Shown here in pieces: positions 16,781 through 24,828 of a DNA stretch of 64,000 nt (the stretch's first letter is position 1; every line of letters starts with the position of its first letter). The position numbers and the translations under genes are program-made. The notes beneath the pieces were generated by a model. That model ran no database searches and had not been told where the DNA came from. It was given only the letters and a program-made list of their open reading frames with translations. Source of the DNA: Bacillus sp. PAMC26568 (lineage in GTDB: Bacteria > Bacillota > Bacilli > Bacillales > Bacillaceae); contig NZ_CP060137.1 of assembly GCF_014235785.1 (NCBI RefSeq), forward strand, positions 682,001 to 746,000. Direction: 5' to 3'.

Positions 16781-17419
16781 TTAAACGCAAGATGGGAGAA
16801 CAAAGAAGCCAGTCACAGAGAATAGGGGATTTCCACAAATTGTTGATGATATATTAATTGATGTAATAACTAAACCAATACCAGTACAGAAATCAGGACA
16901 AGGGTTTTCACTACATGTAAAACAGATAACATTGTTTACACAAAATGTTTCATCATTAGATGCAAATGCTATTCCGCCACCGCAAGATGGTATGAACACA
17001 CTGCTAAGGAAACCTCTGATACACCCAACAGCACGTACACGATTTACAACAACCTCACATCCAGTGATATCGGGCTCACCTAGACAAGGATTCGCAACAG
17101 TAGCATTTGGAAGTAAACAAGGTTCAATAACACATTGGATACAGCTGGAATCAAATGCAACATTGAAACCACCAACAGTAATATCTGGCAGATTGGGATG
17201 GGTCGCTGTGATACAAAACGGAACTAGAGGATTACATATTTCAGGACCACATGAAGGGATAGTAACTTGTTCTGCTACAACGTCTCCATCAGTTGATTCT
17301 TCAGTATTGAGATTTTTTAACGCTTCTAAAATTTGTGGACGCCTCTCTCCATCCACATTTATAAAGTATGCATCGCCCTCTTTTAAATTTTGTATATCTT
17401 CGATTTTGATTAAATCCAT
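16781..17419 (-). CDS. Cysteine-rich hypothetical protein, possibly spore-surface or structural
   Basis: A 212-aa protein with a hydrophilic head (residues 1-55, MDLIKIEDIQNLKEGDAYF) and a body of about 155 residues holding about 17 cysteines in short beta-like segments, for example IPSCGPEICNP, CIQCVIEPC, CFTCSENPCPDFC and FVLPSCV at the end. No signal peptide is seen. Composition (Cys, Val, Ile, Pro, Asn; few Lys) resembles disulfide-linked exosporium or coat proteins of Bacillus (CotY/ExsY style), but no motif allows naming. The ribosome site AAGGAGAG is good. It lies between two recombinase remnants, so it may have arrived by transfer. Confidence 0.75.
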   Translation of the reverse strand: MDLIKIEDIQNLKEGDAYFINVDGERRPQILEALKNLNTEESTDGDVVAEQVTIPSCGPEICNPLVPFCITATHPNLPDITVGGFNVAFDSSCIQCVIEPCLLPNATVANPCLGEPDITGCEVVVNRVRAVGCIRGFLSSVFIPSCGGGIAFASNDETFCVNNVICFTCSENPCPDFCTGIGLVITSINISSTICGNPLFSVTGFFVLPSCV

Positions 17420-17448
17420 TTATTTCTCTCCTTGGTAAAGTTTTAAAG

Positions 17449-17462
17449 TACAATGTATTGTA
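17449..17462. promoter_or_regulatory. Palindrome upstream of the cysteine-rich gene
   Basis: TACAAT-GT-ATTGTA, inverted arms of 6 bp with a 2-bp centre, 30 bp before the start of the minus-strand gene. It could be an operator. No clear sigma-A hexamers flank it. Confidence 0.4.
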
Positions 17463-17540
17463 TTAAAAAAGTAGAACTACGCTTGGACATCTTTACCTAT
17501 TCATTAAAAAGGGATAATAAATGGTGAAAAAATCTAATAA

Positions 17541-17918
17541 CTCAACGATCTAGATGAGTGGAAAGATATCACCCAGAACATCAAGGCACATATTGTTGTA
17601 ATTGATATGCCATTATTGGATACACGGAAATACAATGACAAAATCGGTTCTTTTGTAGCTGACCTAGTTTTGCAAGTGTTATCATGGGTTGCTGAAGAAG
17701 AGAGAGCAAAGATTAAAACTCGACAAGCTGAAGGTATAGCATCTGCAAAGGCACAGGGTAAGCACCCAGGAAGAGCTAAAACATCTATAACATCTGAATT
17801 TGAGCAGGCTTATAAGCGATGGAAAACAGGAGATATCACTGCGGTTGAAGCTATGAAGAAATCCAATATGACCAAGGCTACATTCTATCGCAAGGTTAAG
17901 GAATATGAAGCAAGCTAA
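17541..17918 (+). pseudogene. Serine recombinase (resolvase), N-terminally truncated
   Basis: From 17541 the frame encodes NDLDEWKDITQNIKAHIVVID, then MPLLDTRKYNDKIGSF, EEERAKIKTRQAEGIA and a C-terminal helix-turn-helix (AVEAMKKSNMTKATFYRKV). This is the second half of a resolvase/invertase. Two in-frame TAA codons stand directly upstream and the N-terminal part with the catalytic serine is missing. An ATG at 17607 could start a 103-aa product, but no ribosome site precedes it. I read it as a remnant of a transposon or plasmid resolvase. Confidence 0.82.
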
Positions 17919-18057
17919 GGAGACTCTTAAAGGGGTCTCTTTCTTTATGGTGAGGATATGGGGGCGGTAATTCCCACAAATCACCTAAGGTTTTTATGAG
18001 GAATAAGAGGATGTAGGTGTAAATCTGCACGACGTTTTTTTTGAGTGCTGATAAATG

Positions 18058-18106
18058 AAAAGACATTTCAAGGCCTGGTTATTAAGCCTTGAGATGTCTT
18101 TTTTTA
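18058..18106. terminator. Terminator between resolvase remnant and NTR-domain gene
   Basis: AAAAGACATTTCAAGGC pairs with GCCTTGAGATGTCTTTT. It has T-runs on both strands and ends 5 bp from the stop of the minus-strand gene. Confidence 0.85.
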
Positions 18107-18110
18107 GGTT

Positions 18111-18653
18111 TTATTTAGATTTTTTTAGGCTTATTTCAATGCGCAAAATAACAGCTAATACCGCACCAAATAATAGTATTCCTAAAAAATATAGAATGTA
18201 ATTTGAATGGAATAGTAGCTGATGTTTCAAATTTACCTGCTTTTCAGGTTCTTTTCCAGACCCAAGAATGTTGAGGTCTTCTGTTGCATCAGAAAGGAAA
18301 GTTGTTCGTTCACATAACCCTGTTTCAAAATGATTCTTTTCTCCATAGGCGTATACAAGATAGTTTTCCCCTTCAATAAATTCCATCCCACATCCTGCTG
18401 AGTCAGTTGCAGTTTTGAGCATAATTTGAGACTGTGAAGGACCCTTCCAGATTTGATCGACTTCAATTAAGGCGGTTTTCACTGTGTCTGTTTCTTTCAT
18501 TTTGATAACTTTCCCTGAAAAGATAGCTGCCTTGTTTTTTAATTCAGATTGAACGGAAGCAGGCTGTGCACAAGAACAAGCGTAACTTTTTTCTTCATTA
18601 CTTATATAAACTCCAATAAAAAGCATCAAGCATAATATATATTTTATTTTCAA
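18111..18653 (-). CDS. Membrane-anchored NTR/TIMP-like domain protein
   Basis: A 180-aa protein with an N-terminal signal sequence (LKIKYILCLMLFIGVYIS), an extracellular domain that opens with ACSCAQP right after the cleavage region, and a C-terminal membrane helix (ILYFLGILLFGAVLAVIL) ending in Lys. The pattern CSC...IFSGKVI...IWKGPS...GCGMEFIEGENYLVYAYG...LCERT is that of bacterial netrin/TIMP-like (NTR) domains. The TTG at 18653 is chosen, with AAAGGGGGTCAG upstream. A longer frame to 18743 lacks a site. Function is unknown. Relatives are often described as cobalamin- or protease-inhibitor-like only by fold. Confidence 0.72.
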   Translation of the reverse strand: MKIKYILCLMLFIGVYISNEEKSYACSCAQPASVQSELKNKAAIFSGKVIKMKETDTVKTALIEVDQIWKGPSQSQIMLKTATDSAGCGMEFIEGENYLVYAYGEKNHFETGLCERTTFLSDATEDLNILGSGKEPEKQVNLKHQLLFHSNYILYFLGILLFGAVLAVILRIEISLKKSK

Positions 18654-18780
18654 TTTAACTGACCCCCTTTTCAAATCATAGTCGCAATTATTTGTAAAAA
18701 TGTTACTAAAAGGCGGCGAAAACAAAGGACAAACGCCTGGCATATAGTATGGGTGAATGAATTGAGAAGGGAGCCAGAAA

Positions 18781-19668
18781 ATGAATTACTATGATATTCC
18801 ATATCCATATCAAATGTATAATCAGTACCGACTGTCCTCAACAGATGAATTAAATGAAGGATTGTATAAATGGGTGAAAGTAACTTTTACAAATGGTACG
18901 GAAAAAGAAGTCTTTATTTTTTACTTAGATAAACCATCAGGTGCCGTTTTCATGTTATCTTTTCCGGCATTAACAACTAGTCAAGTGAATGTAAACGATA
19001 TAAAAAGCTTGGAAGTCTTAAACGAACCTCCTAAATTTGAAGAGGAAGAAGCAGCAGCGCCTGAATCGGAAGGACAAAATGGTGACGGCGGGCAGGAAGA
19101 ACAAGAACAGCCAGATCCTTTCGAGCAAGCAGGTCAAGGCAGCGGCGGAGAGCCAGGTTCAGGATCGGGAACTGCAGGCGGCCAGGGAAGCACGTTCGGT
19201 CAAATGCCGGGAAGCGGTCAGAATGGCGGAATGCAGGGCGGCCAGGAAAGTCCGTTCGGTCAAATGCCGGGAAGCGGTCAGAATGGCGGAATGCAGGGCG
19301 GCCAAGGAAGTCCGTTTGGTCAAATGTCGGGAAGCGGTCAGAATGGCGGAATGCAGGGAGGCCAAGGAAGTCCGTTTGGTCAAATGCCGGGCAGCGGTCA
19401 GAATGGCGGAATGCAGGGCGGCCAGGAAAATCCGTTCGGCCAAATGCCGGGAAGCGGTCAGAATGGCGGAATGCAGGAAGGCCAGGGAAGTCCGTTCGGC
19501 CAGATGCCGGGAAGCGGTCAGAATGGCGGAATGCAGGGAGGCCAGGGAAGTCCGTTCGGTCAAATGCCGGGAAGCGATCAAAGCGGCATGCCGTTTGGCG
19601 GTCAGAGATATCAGCATCCTAATCATCCGGTGTTTTACAATCCATATAGCTACTATTGGCAGCAGTAG
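18781..19668 (+). CDS. Gly/Gln-rich repeat protein, possible spore or surface protein
   Basis: A 295-aa protein in three parts: residues 1-85 form a compact domain (YYDIPYPYQMYNQYR, then VKVTFTNGTEKEVFIFYL and FPALTTSQV), residues 86-120 are acidic, and residues 121-270 hold 20-residue repeats QMPGSGQNGGMQGGQ(E/G)SPFG, six clear and one worn at each end. The tail is Tyr/His/Pro-rich (NHPVFYNPYSYYW). The ribosome site is AAGGGAG. The low-complexity hydrophilic middle recalls coat or matrix proteins of Bacillus, but no family is recognised. Long frames in other phases across the repeat are artefacts of its 60-bp period. Confidence 0.85.
   Translation: MNYYDIPYPYQMYNQYRLSSTDELNEGLYKWVKVTFTNGTEKEVFIFYLDKPSGAVFMLSFPALTTSQVNVNDIKSLEVLNEPPKFEEEEAAAPESEGQNGDGGQEEQEQPDPFEQAGQGSGGEPGSGSGTAGGQGSTFGQMPGSGQNGGMQGGQESPFGQMPGSGQNGGMQGGQGSPFGQMSGSGQNGGMQGGQGSPFGQMPGSGQNGGMQGGQENPFGQMPGSGQNGGMQEGQGSPFGQMPGSGQNGGMQGGQGSPFGQMPGSDQSGMPFGGQRYQHPNHPVFYNPYSYYWQQ
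19141..19600 (+). repeat. 60-bp coding tandem repeat (20-aa unit)
   Basis: Six near-identical 60-bp units start at 19201, 19261, 19321, 19381, 19441 and 19501. Degenerate flanking units start at 19141 and 19561. Differences between units are mainly silent or Gly/Glu and Pro/Ser swaps, which suggests recent expansion with selection on the protein. Confidence 0.97.
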
Positions 19669-19672
19669 TTTT

Positions 19673-19742
19673 GCGAATATAGCTTCTATTTAGGCGAATA
19701 TACAAGGATATTAAGCGAATAAAAGAATAAGCTTATACGAAG
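19673..19742. repeat. 21-bp phased intergenic array (GCGAATA type)
   Basis: GCGAATA starts at 19673, 19694 and 19715, exactly 21 bp apart. A weaker fourth (ACGAAGG) is at 19737. The array begins 5 bp after the stop of the repeat-protein gene and lies before the 3' end of convergent yumC. Confidence 0.75.
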
Positions 19743-19787
19743 GATTTCTGCACGGAATACCGTTATTAGGGATGGAGATTTTCCCAT

Positions 19788-19820
19788 AAAAAAGAGGAAA
19801 AGCAAATGGCTTTTCCTCAA
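19788..19820 (-). terminator. Terminator after yumC
   Basis: Stem GAGGAAAAGC / GCTTTTCCTC with T6 on the minus strand. Confidence 0.9.
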
Positions 19821-19827
19821 AAAGTGA

Positions 19828-20823
19828 TTATTTTTCAAACAAGCTTGTGCTGTGAAGCGGCTGAACACGCGCTTTTGGATCCATGTAGGCCTTTGCATTG
19901 TTAACGGCTGTTGGAGCTTCGCCAAATCCGCTGGCAATCAGTTTTACTTTGCCCTCGTATGTGCAGATATCTCCTGCAGCGTAAATGCCTGGGATATTTG
20001 TTTCCATTTTGCTGTTTACGACAATTGAGTTTTTCTCAATTTCAAGACCCCAGTTTTTGATTGGGCCAAGAGATGAAACAAAGCCGAAGTTGACGATGAC
20101 AGAATCAACTTCGATAACTTCCTTGTGATCGCCTTTTACTTCTTCTAAGACGACTTGCTCAATTTTACCTTCACCAGTTAATTCTTTTGGAATGTATGGG
20201 GTGAGCACTTGTACTTTTGAGTTGTTCAAGTTTTCAACACTGTGCTCATGAGCACGGAATTTATCTCTTCTGTGCACAAGTGTCACTTTTTCAGCAATTG
20301 GTTCAAGCATAAGTGACCAGTCAACAGCAGAATCTCCGCCGCCGCAAACAAGAACTCGTTGATCTGCAAATTGATTTAAGTCGTCAATGAAGTAATGAAG
20401 GTTGCTTTTTTCAAAAGAAGCAGCTTCTTCAAGTTCAATTTTGCGAGGCTGAAATGCTCCATTGCCTGCAGTGATAACAATCGTTTTAGAATAATGCACT
20501 TCTTGATCTGTCGTTAATTTGAAGATGCCGTCAGCTTGTTTTTCAACTGTATCTACGGCTTGTTCCAAACATATAGTAGGATCAAACTGCGCCATCTGTT
20601 CTTTAAGGTTATTCACTAACTCCTGAGCGCGAACTTTTGGAAATCCTGCAACATCGTATATGTATTTTTCAGGATATAAGGCAGAAAGCTGGCCGCCGAG
20701 CTGAGGTAAGCTTTCGATGATTTTTACTGAAGCCTGACGCATGCCGCCGTAAAAAGCTGTAAACAGCCCCACTGGTCCGCCGCCGATGATCGTTATATCG
20801 TATACTTTTGTGTCTTCCTTCAC
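19828..20823 (-). CDS. yumC: Ferredoxin/flavodoxin-NADP reductase YumC
   Basis: A 331-aa thioredoxin-reductase-like FNR (type 2), as in B. subtilis YumC. The FAD motif is [11 protein letters not shown] at residues 10-20, the NADPH motif [11 protein letters not shown] is near residue 158, and YAAGDICTY is near residue 285. There is no CxxC active-site pair, which separates it from thioredoxin reductase. The start is GTG, with GAGGGGATAT 6-12 bp before it. It feeds electrons from NADPH to ferredoxin or flavodoxin. It is monocistronic and divergent from yumB. Confidence 0.95.
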   Translation of the reverse strand: MKEDTKVYDITIIGGGPVGLFTAFYGGMRQASVKIIESLPQLGGQLSALYPEKYIYDVAGFPKVRAQELVNNLKEQMAQFDPTICLEQAVDTVEKQADGIFKLTTDQEVHYSKTIVITAGNGAFQPRKIELEEAASFEKSNLHYFIDDLNQFADQRVLVCGGGDSAVDWSLMLEPIAEKVTLVHRRDKFRAHEHSVENLNNSKVQVLTPYIPKELTGEGKIEQVVLEEVKGDHKEVIEVDSVIVNFGFVSSLGPIKNWGLEIEKNSIVVNSKMETNIPGIYAAGDICTYEGKVKLIASGFGEAPTAVNNAKAYMDPKARVQPLHSTSLFEK

Positions 20824-21218
20824 AAATATCCCCTCACTTGTAATTGATAATAGTTCTTAATTATAACATATCATATCTCTTTAATCTTTTCATCTGGTAA
20901 TTGATTAAAGAAATGTGTGATTGTCAGATGAATATGATTATTATAGAGAATGTTTTTATTTTTGTAAAATTCTTAACGTTTTTAATCCTTTAATTTAGTC
21001 TTGAAAAAAATATAGCAAATGCTATTATGGAATATAGGCATTATTTATATTCTACTTAATTACAAGCAGTGCATTATTTTGAAAAGTTAAGTGAAGATTT
21101 TCACATACTTTTTTATGCAAAACAAAATAAAATGCGGTGAAGTAGCGGAAGATAAGCAAAATAGAACTTATCTGATACTTTACAGCAAAATTCAGAAAAA
21201 AAGGTGGATGTGATTCGG
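20824..21218. other. 395-bp divergent intergenic region between yumC and yumB
   Basis: AT-rich. It contains a candidate yumB promoter TTGAAA (21001-21006) and TATTAT (21023-21028) with a 16-bp spacer. An inverted repeat ATAGCA-AA-TGCTAT (21012-21025) overlaps the spacer and -10. A perfect 7-bp hairpin AGATAAG / CTTATCT in the leader (21150-21173) follows. No ORF is supported. Confidence 0.5.
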
Positions 21219-22433
21219 TTGAGAAAGCCCAAAATAGTAGTTTTAGGTGCAGGTTACGGCGGATTAATGGCAGTTACTCGTCTTCAAAAAGCGATTGGTG
21301 TAAACGAAGCAGATCTTACATTAGTTAACAAAAATGATTACCACTATGAAACAACATGGCTTCATGAAGCGTCAGCAGGTACATTGCATCATGATAAAGC
21401 AAGATATCAAGTAAAAGATGTTATTGATAACAGCCGTGTGAAATTTGTGAAAGATACAGTTGTTTCTATCAATAAAGATGAAAAGAAAATCGTCCTTTCA
21501 AATGGCGAGCTTGAGTATGATTACCTTGTAATTTCTCTTGGATCAAATCCTGAAACATTCGGAATCAAAGGGTTGAAAGAGTATGCTTTCGGCATTACAA
21601 ATATCAATTCAGCACGCCAATTGCGCGAGCATATCGAATATCAATTTGCTACTTACAATACAGAAGAAGTTAAACGCGATCAGCGTTTAGCGATCGTTGT
21701 GGGCGGAGCCGGCTTCACTGGCATCGAGTTCCTTGGCGAGCTTGCTAATCGTGTTCCAGAGCTTTGCCGCGAGTATGACATTGACCATAAGAAAGTGCGC
21801 ATTATCTGTGTAGAAGCTGCACCAACAGCTCTTCCTGGATTTGATCCTGAATTAGTAGAGTATGCTGTAAACCATTTAGAGCACAAAGGTGTCGAGTTTA
21901 AAATTGGCACAGCGATCAAAGAATGCGTAGAAGACGGCATTATTGTTGCAAAAGATGATGTGATGGAAGAACTTAAAGCTGATACAGTAGTATGGGCTGC
22001 AGGTGTTCGCGGAAACAGCATCGTTGAAGAAGCAGGCTTCGAAAACATGCGCGGACGTGTAAAAGTTGACTCTTACTTAAGAGCTCCAGGTCACGAAGAT
22101 GTCTTCATCATTGGCGACTGTTCATTAGTCATCAACGAAGAAATCAATCGTCCATATCCTCCAACAGCTCAAATTGCTATGCAGCAAGGTATCACAGCGG
22201 CTAAAAATATTGCAGTAGCTGTTCGCGATCAAGGTGAAATGGAAGAATTCAAACCAGACATCAAAGGTACAGTTGCTTCACTTGGCGAAAATGATGCTGT
22301 AGGTATGGTTTTTGGCAAGAAAGTAATGGGAACAAAAGCGTCATTCATGAAGAAAATGATTGATAACCGGGCCCTCTTAATGGTTGGCGGTGCAGGGTTA
22401 GTCGTTAAAAAAGGTAAATTTAAATTTTTCTAA
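21219..22433 (+). CDS. yumB: Type II NADH:quinone oxidoreductase YumB
   Basis: A 404-aa flavoprotein of the Ndh-2 family. The FAD motif [13 protein letters not shown] is at the N-terminus, the NADH motif [18 protein letters not shown] is near residue 158, and the late FAD motif VFIIGDCS is near residue 297. The basic C-terminus is consistent with peripheral membrane attachment. TTG 21219 ([10 protein letters not shown]) is chosen over GTG 21204 and 21210, because AAGGTGGATGTGAT lies just upstream and this start matches B. subtilis YumB. It oxidises NADH and reduces menaquinone without pumping protons. Confidence 0.93.
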   Translation: MRKPKIVVLGAGYGGLMAVTRLQKAIGVNEADLTLVNKNDYHYETTWLHEASAGTLHHDKARYQVKDVIDNSRVKFVKDTVVSINKDEKKIVLSNGELEYDYLVISLGSNPETFGIKGLKEYAFGITNINSARQLREHIEYQFATYNTEEVKRDQRLAIVVGGAGFTGIEFLGELANRVPELCREYDIDHKKVRIICVEAAPTALPGFDPELVEYAVNHLEHKGVEFKIGTAIKECVEDGIIVAKDDVMEELKADTVVWAAGVRGNSIVEEAGFENMRGRVKVDSYLRAPGHEDVFIIGDCSLVINEEINRPYPPTAQIAMQQGITAAKNIAVAVRDQGEMEEFKPDIKGTVASLGENDAVGMVFGKKVMGTKASFMKKMIDNRALLMVGGAGLVVKKGKFKFF

Positions 22434-22447
22434 AATCAGAGTAAAAT

Positions 22448-22481
22448 AAAAGACAAGAGCGATAAGCTTTTGTCTTTTTTT
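22448..22481 (+). terminator. Terminator after yumB
   Basis: Stem AAAAGACAA / TTTGTCTTTT (with an inner mismatch region) followed by T-rich sequence. Confidence 0.8.
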
Positions 22482-22603
22482 AGTTTAAAGTTTTACTCAG
22501 TATATAGGTCTAGCGGAAGCGCCGGACTTCTGACAAGGAATATTCAATATCAGATCTTTCACTAAGGCGCGTGTGCTTTTGTGATAAAAAGGGAGAGATT
22601 ACC

Positions 22604-23086
22604 GTGTCAAATAAAAGAGGGAATGTATGGATTGCCGTTTCGGGTGTAGTAGAAAATGGGAATGGTGACTGGCTCGTCGTAAAAAAGAAGTATGGCGGAC
22701 TAAAAGGAAAATGGTCATTTCCTGCAGGATTCGTCGATGAAGGAGAAACACTGGATGAAGCGATTGTCCGTGAAATCCTCGAAGAAACAGGAATTGAAGC
22801 AGAGGTTCAAGGTGTCATTGGCATTCGTTCAGGTGTGATACAAGATAAAATAAGCGATAATATGATTATTTTTAAATTAAAAGCACACACTTCGAGGGTT
22901 ATTGTTCAAGAAGCAGAGCTATTTGAGGCGGCCTTCATTTCTCCTGAATTACTGAAGAATGATGAGAATTCCTCCTTGCTGCTGCAGTCTTTTGCAGAAG
23001 AAGCATTTGAAAAAATACTCTTTAAAATAGACGGTCTTAACCCTGGAGAACAGTTTGGATATACAGCATATCGTATATTTTTATAA
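22604..23086 (+). CDS. Nudix hydrolase
   Basis: A 160-aa Nudix-family pyrophosphohydrolase. The Nudix box is complete: GFVDEGETLDEAIV followed by REILEETGI, residues about 44-66. A beta-rich core begins GNVWIAVSGVVENG. GTG 22604 is chosen, with GGGAGAG 6-12 bp upstream. The longer frame from 22571 would place this ribosome site inside the coding sequence. The substrate (nucleotide sugar, oxidised nucleotide, NADH-like) cannot be told. It stands just before yuiA. Confidence 0.9.
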   Translation: MSNKRGNVWIAVSGVVENGNGDWLVVKKKYGGLKGKWSFPAGFVDEGETLDEAIVREILEETGIEAEVQGVIGIRSGVIQDKISDNMIIFKLKAHTSRVIVQEAELFEAAFISPELLKNDENSSLLLQSFAEEAFEKILFKIDGLNPGEQFGYTAYRIFL

Positions 23087-23247
23087 TTTTCAAAATAATA
23101 AGAAAAATTGAGATAATAGAAGATAAAGCTTGATGTATTCGCTTACATCAACAATCTCGTCAGATTTTCTGCCTTTATCCTTTACAAAGAACCTGATATA
23201 GTATCTTCAACATCTAAAAAGAGCATCTTTATATAGGGGGAAAAGAG

Positions 23248-23376
23248 ATGATGAAGACATCTGCTATCGAAAAGAAAGAATGTCCATATTGTTCAGGCAA
23301 AGGTTATTTCCAGCTGCTTCTCGGCGGTTCTGAGACGTGCGATTGCTGCCATGGAACAGGGAAGAAGTCGTCATAA
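23248..23376 (+). CDS. yuiA: YuiA, 42-aa zinc-finger-like protein
   Basis: A 42-aa protein with two CxxCxGxG units, CPYCSGKG and CDCCHGTG, joined by YFQLLLGGSET, as in B. subtilis YuiA. The arrangement is that of the DnaJ-type zinc finger, so one Zn bound by four Cys is expected. AGGGGGAAAAG precedes two tandem ATG codons, and either may be used. It lies 76 bp before yuiB in the same direction. The function is unknown. Confidence 0.88.
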   Translation: MMKTSAIEKKECPYCSGKGYFQLLLGGSETCDCCHGTGKKSS

Positions 23377-23452
23377 ATCGTTCAATGTTTTTAAGATTGA
23401 CTGGCTATCGCTAGTTCAGTACACTTAAATAGGTGTACTGGAGGTGATAGAC

Positions 23453-23770
23453 ATGTTTTTACCTGTATTGGTCATATCAATGCTTTTATTCTTTGTTTTA
23501 TTTTTTGGAATCGGTTTCTTGCTGAACATGCTCCTTCGCATGTCTTGGATCATGGCTATTATCTATCCGATCGTTTGTATTTTGATTGTAGATAAGGTGA
23601 AGGTGTCACAATACTTTACCTCACCAGGATCTTCTTTTTCTGCTTTAGGAGAGCGTATTCTATCTCTCGCTTTGGCAGATATCTTAATATTAGTATGCGG
23701 TTTTATAGGAGCCATCGTATCAGGCGTTGTTATTAAAATGCTTCGCAAAAGAGGATATCAAATGTTTTAA
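23453..23770 (+). CDS. yuiB: YuiB, small integral membrane protein
   Basis: A 105-aa protein with three predicted membrane helices: VLVISMLLFFVLFFGIGFLL, WIMAIIYPIVCILIV, and LADILILVCGFIGAIVSGVV near the C-terminus. It matches B. subtilis YuiB. ATG 23453 is chosen because GGAGGTGAT lies 6-14 bp upstream and the alternative GTG at 23444 is part of that site. A hairpin AGTACAC / GTGTACT (23418-23439) ends at the ribosome site. No function is known. Confidence 0.88.
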   Translation: MFLPVLVISMLLFFVLFFGIGFLLNMLLRMSWIMAIIYPIVCILIVDKVKVSQYFTSPGSSFSALGERILSLALADILILVCGFIGAIVSGVVIKMLRKRGYQMF

Positions 23771-23777
23771 AAAGGGT

Positions 23778-23810
23778 GATCTGTACATGGTGTACAGGTC
23801 TTTTTATTTT
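23778..23810 (+). terminator. Terminator after yuiB
   Basis: Stem GATCTGTACA / TGTACAGGTC with a TGG loop, followed by TTTTTATTTT. Confidence 0.85.
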
Positions 23811-23924
23811 GCTTAAAAAACGCCTATCACTAAAACTTGTAAAATATGGATTCCGCTCCATCTTGAATATTTCGTTTGAATTTTGGAAACGATTATTGAT
23901 GTGAGAGGAGTGAACAGATCGTAA

Positions 23925-24626
23925 ATGGATAGGATGAAAACATGGTCAAGGCGATTATTAATGACTCTTTTGTTCATAATAGCGCTTGTGACCACTTTAA
24001 AAGCTTTTTCAGGTGTGGAGGCAAAGGATTTGTCAACTATGGCTGGATGGAATGAAGCGGGAATGGATTCTGCGAACCATCCGTACAAGCTGACAGGACT
24101 TATTTTCAAGGTCATTCACAATGAAAAAAGTGTTGCAACTTCTATCTCTGCAAGCGGCGAAACCGTAAATAAGGAATTGGCGCTTGAAGATGAAATTGAC
24201 TGGTCACAGTACCCAAAGAAAGAAGTAACAGCTACCGGATATACAGCAGGCTATGAATCCACAGGGAAATATCCTGAGCATCCGGAATACGGCATTACGT
24301 ATTCGGGTGTAAAAGTGAAAAGAGACTTGTACTCAACTGTAGCAGCTGATTTAAATGTGTTTCCAATCGGAACCATATTATTTATTCCTGGATATGGCTT
24401 CGGTGTTGTGGCAGACAAAGGAGGAGCAATTAAGGGGAATAAGCTGGATCTTTATTATGATACCGTTGATGATGTATTTAATAGCTGGGGCAAAAAAACA
24501 CTAGACATATATATCGTTCAAAAAGGAAATGGGCGATTGACTGAAAATGAATTGACGAATTTAAACGAGAATAAAACGATGCAGGCATTTCGTCAAAAAT
24601 ACATGAAGCCAAAAACGAAAAGTTAA
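23925..24626 (+). CDS. yuiC: YuiC, 3D-domain cell-wall hydrolase
   Basis: A 233-aa exported protein with an N-terminal signal or anchor helix ([18 protein letters not shown]) and a C-terminal 3D domain. The three conserved aspartates are seen in [20 protein letters not shown] and NKLDLYYDT. Known of the family: Sps/MltA-like muralytic transglycosylases of Firmicutes, for which B. subtilis YuiC has been studied. It probably trims peptidoglycan outside the membrane. The start may be ATG 23925 or 23934. GAGAGGAGTGA lies 12-20 bp upstream, slightly far for either. Confidence 0.92.
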   Translation: MDRMKTWSRRLLMTLLFIIALVTTLKAFSGVEAKDLSTMAGWNEAGMDSANHPYKLTGLIFKVIHNEKSVATSISASGETVNKELALEDEIDWSQYPKKEVTATGYTAGYESTGKYPEHPEYGITYSGVKVKRDLYSTVAADLNVFPIGTILFIPGYGFGVVADKGGAIKGNKLDLYYDTVDDVFNSWGKKTLDIYIVQKGNGRLTENELTNLNENKTMQAFRQKYMKPKTKS

Positions 24627-24732
24627 TAAGCGACAGCAAGATTGCTGTGGGAATTCCATAGCTCTTTTTTGTGTGAAAGTCATAGGATAAATCCTAAAAA
24701 GTCACTTAATTTAGGAACCTGCCCCAAATACG

Positions 24733-24773
24733 AAAAGCTCAGGTTTCATAACCTGAGCTTTTCTATCTTTTTT
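24733..24773. terminator. Bidirectional terminator between yuiC and the BtuF-like gene
   Basis: Stem AAAAGCTCAGGTT and its complement with a TCAT loop. Confidence 0.92.
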
Positions 24774-24828
24774 CGAAATAGAGTTCGTTATTTCTGCTAA
24801 AGAGAGTATATGGGGCATCAAAGAGCAC

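Noticed and set aside
15660-18110. Intact mobile element or integrated plasmid
   Set aside because: Both recombinase genes are truncated or frameshifted, and I found no transposase, replication gene or clear boundary repeats. Only remnants are claimed.
19037-19693. Long open frame in another phase over the repeat protein, with a mirror frame on the minus strand (19159-19626)
   Set aside because: Both exist because the 60-bp unit lacks stops in several phases. They have repetitive Arg/Ser-rich products, no ribosome site, and the in-phase gene at 18781 has both a site and a folded N-terminal domain.
20840-20880. Fur or PerR box in front of yumC
   Set aside because: TGATAAT matches one half-site, but the second half does not follow at the needed spacing.
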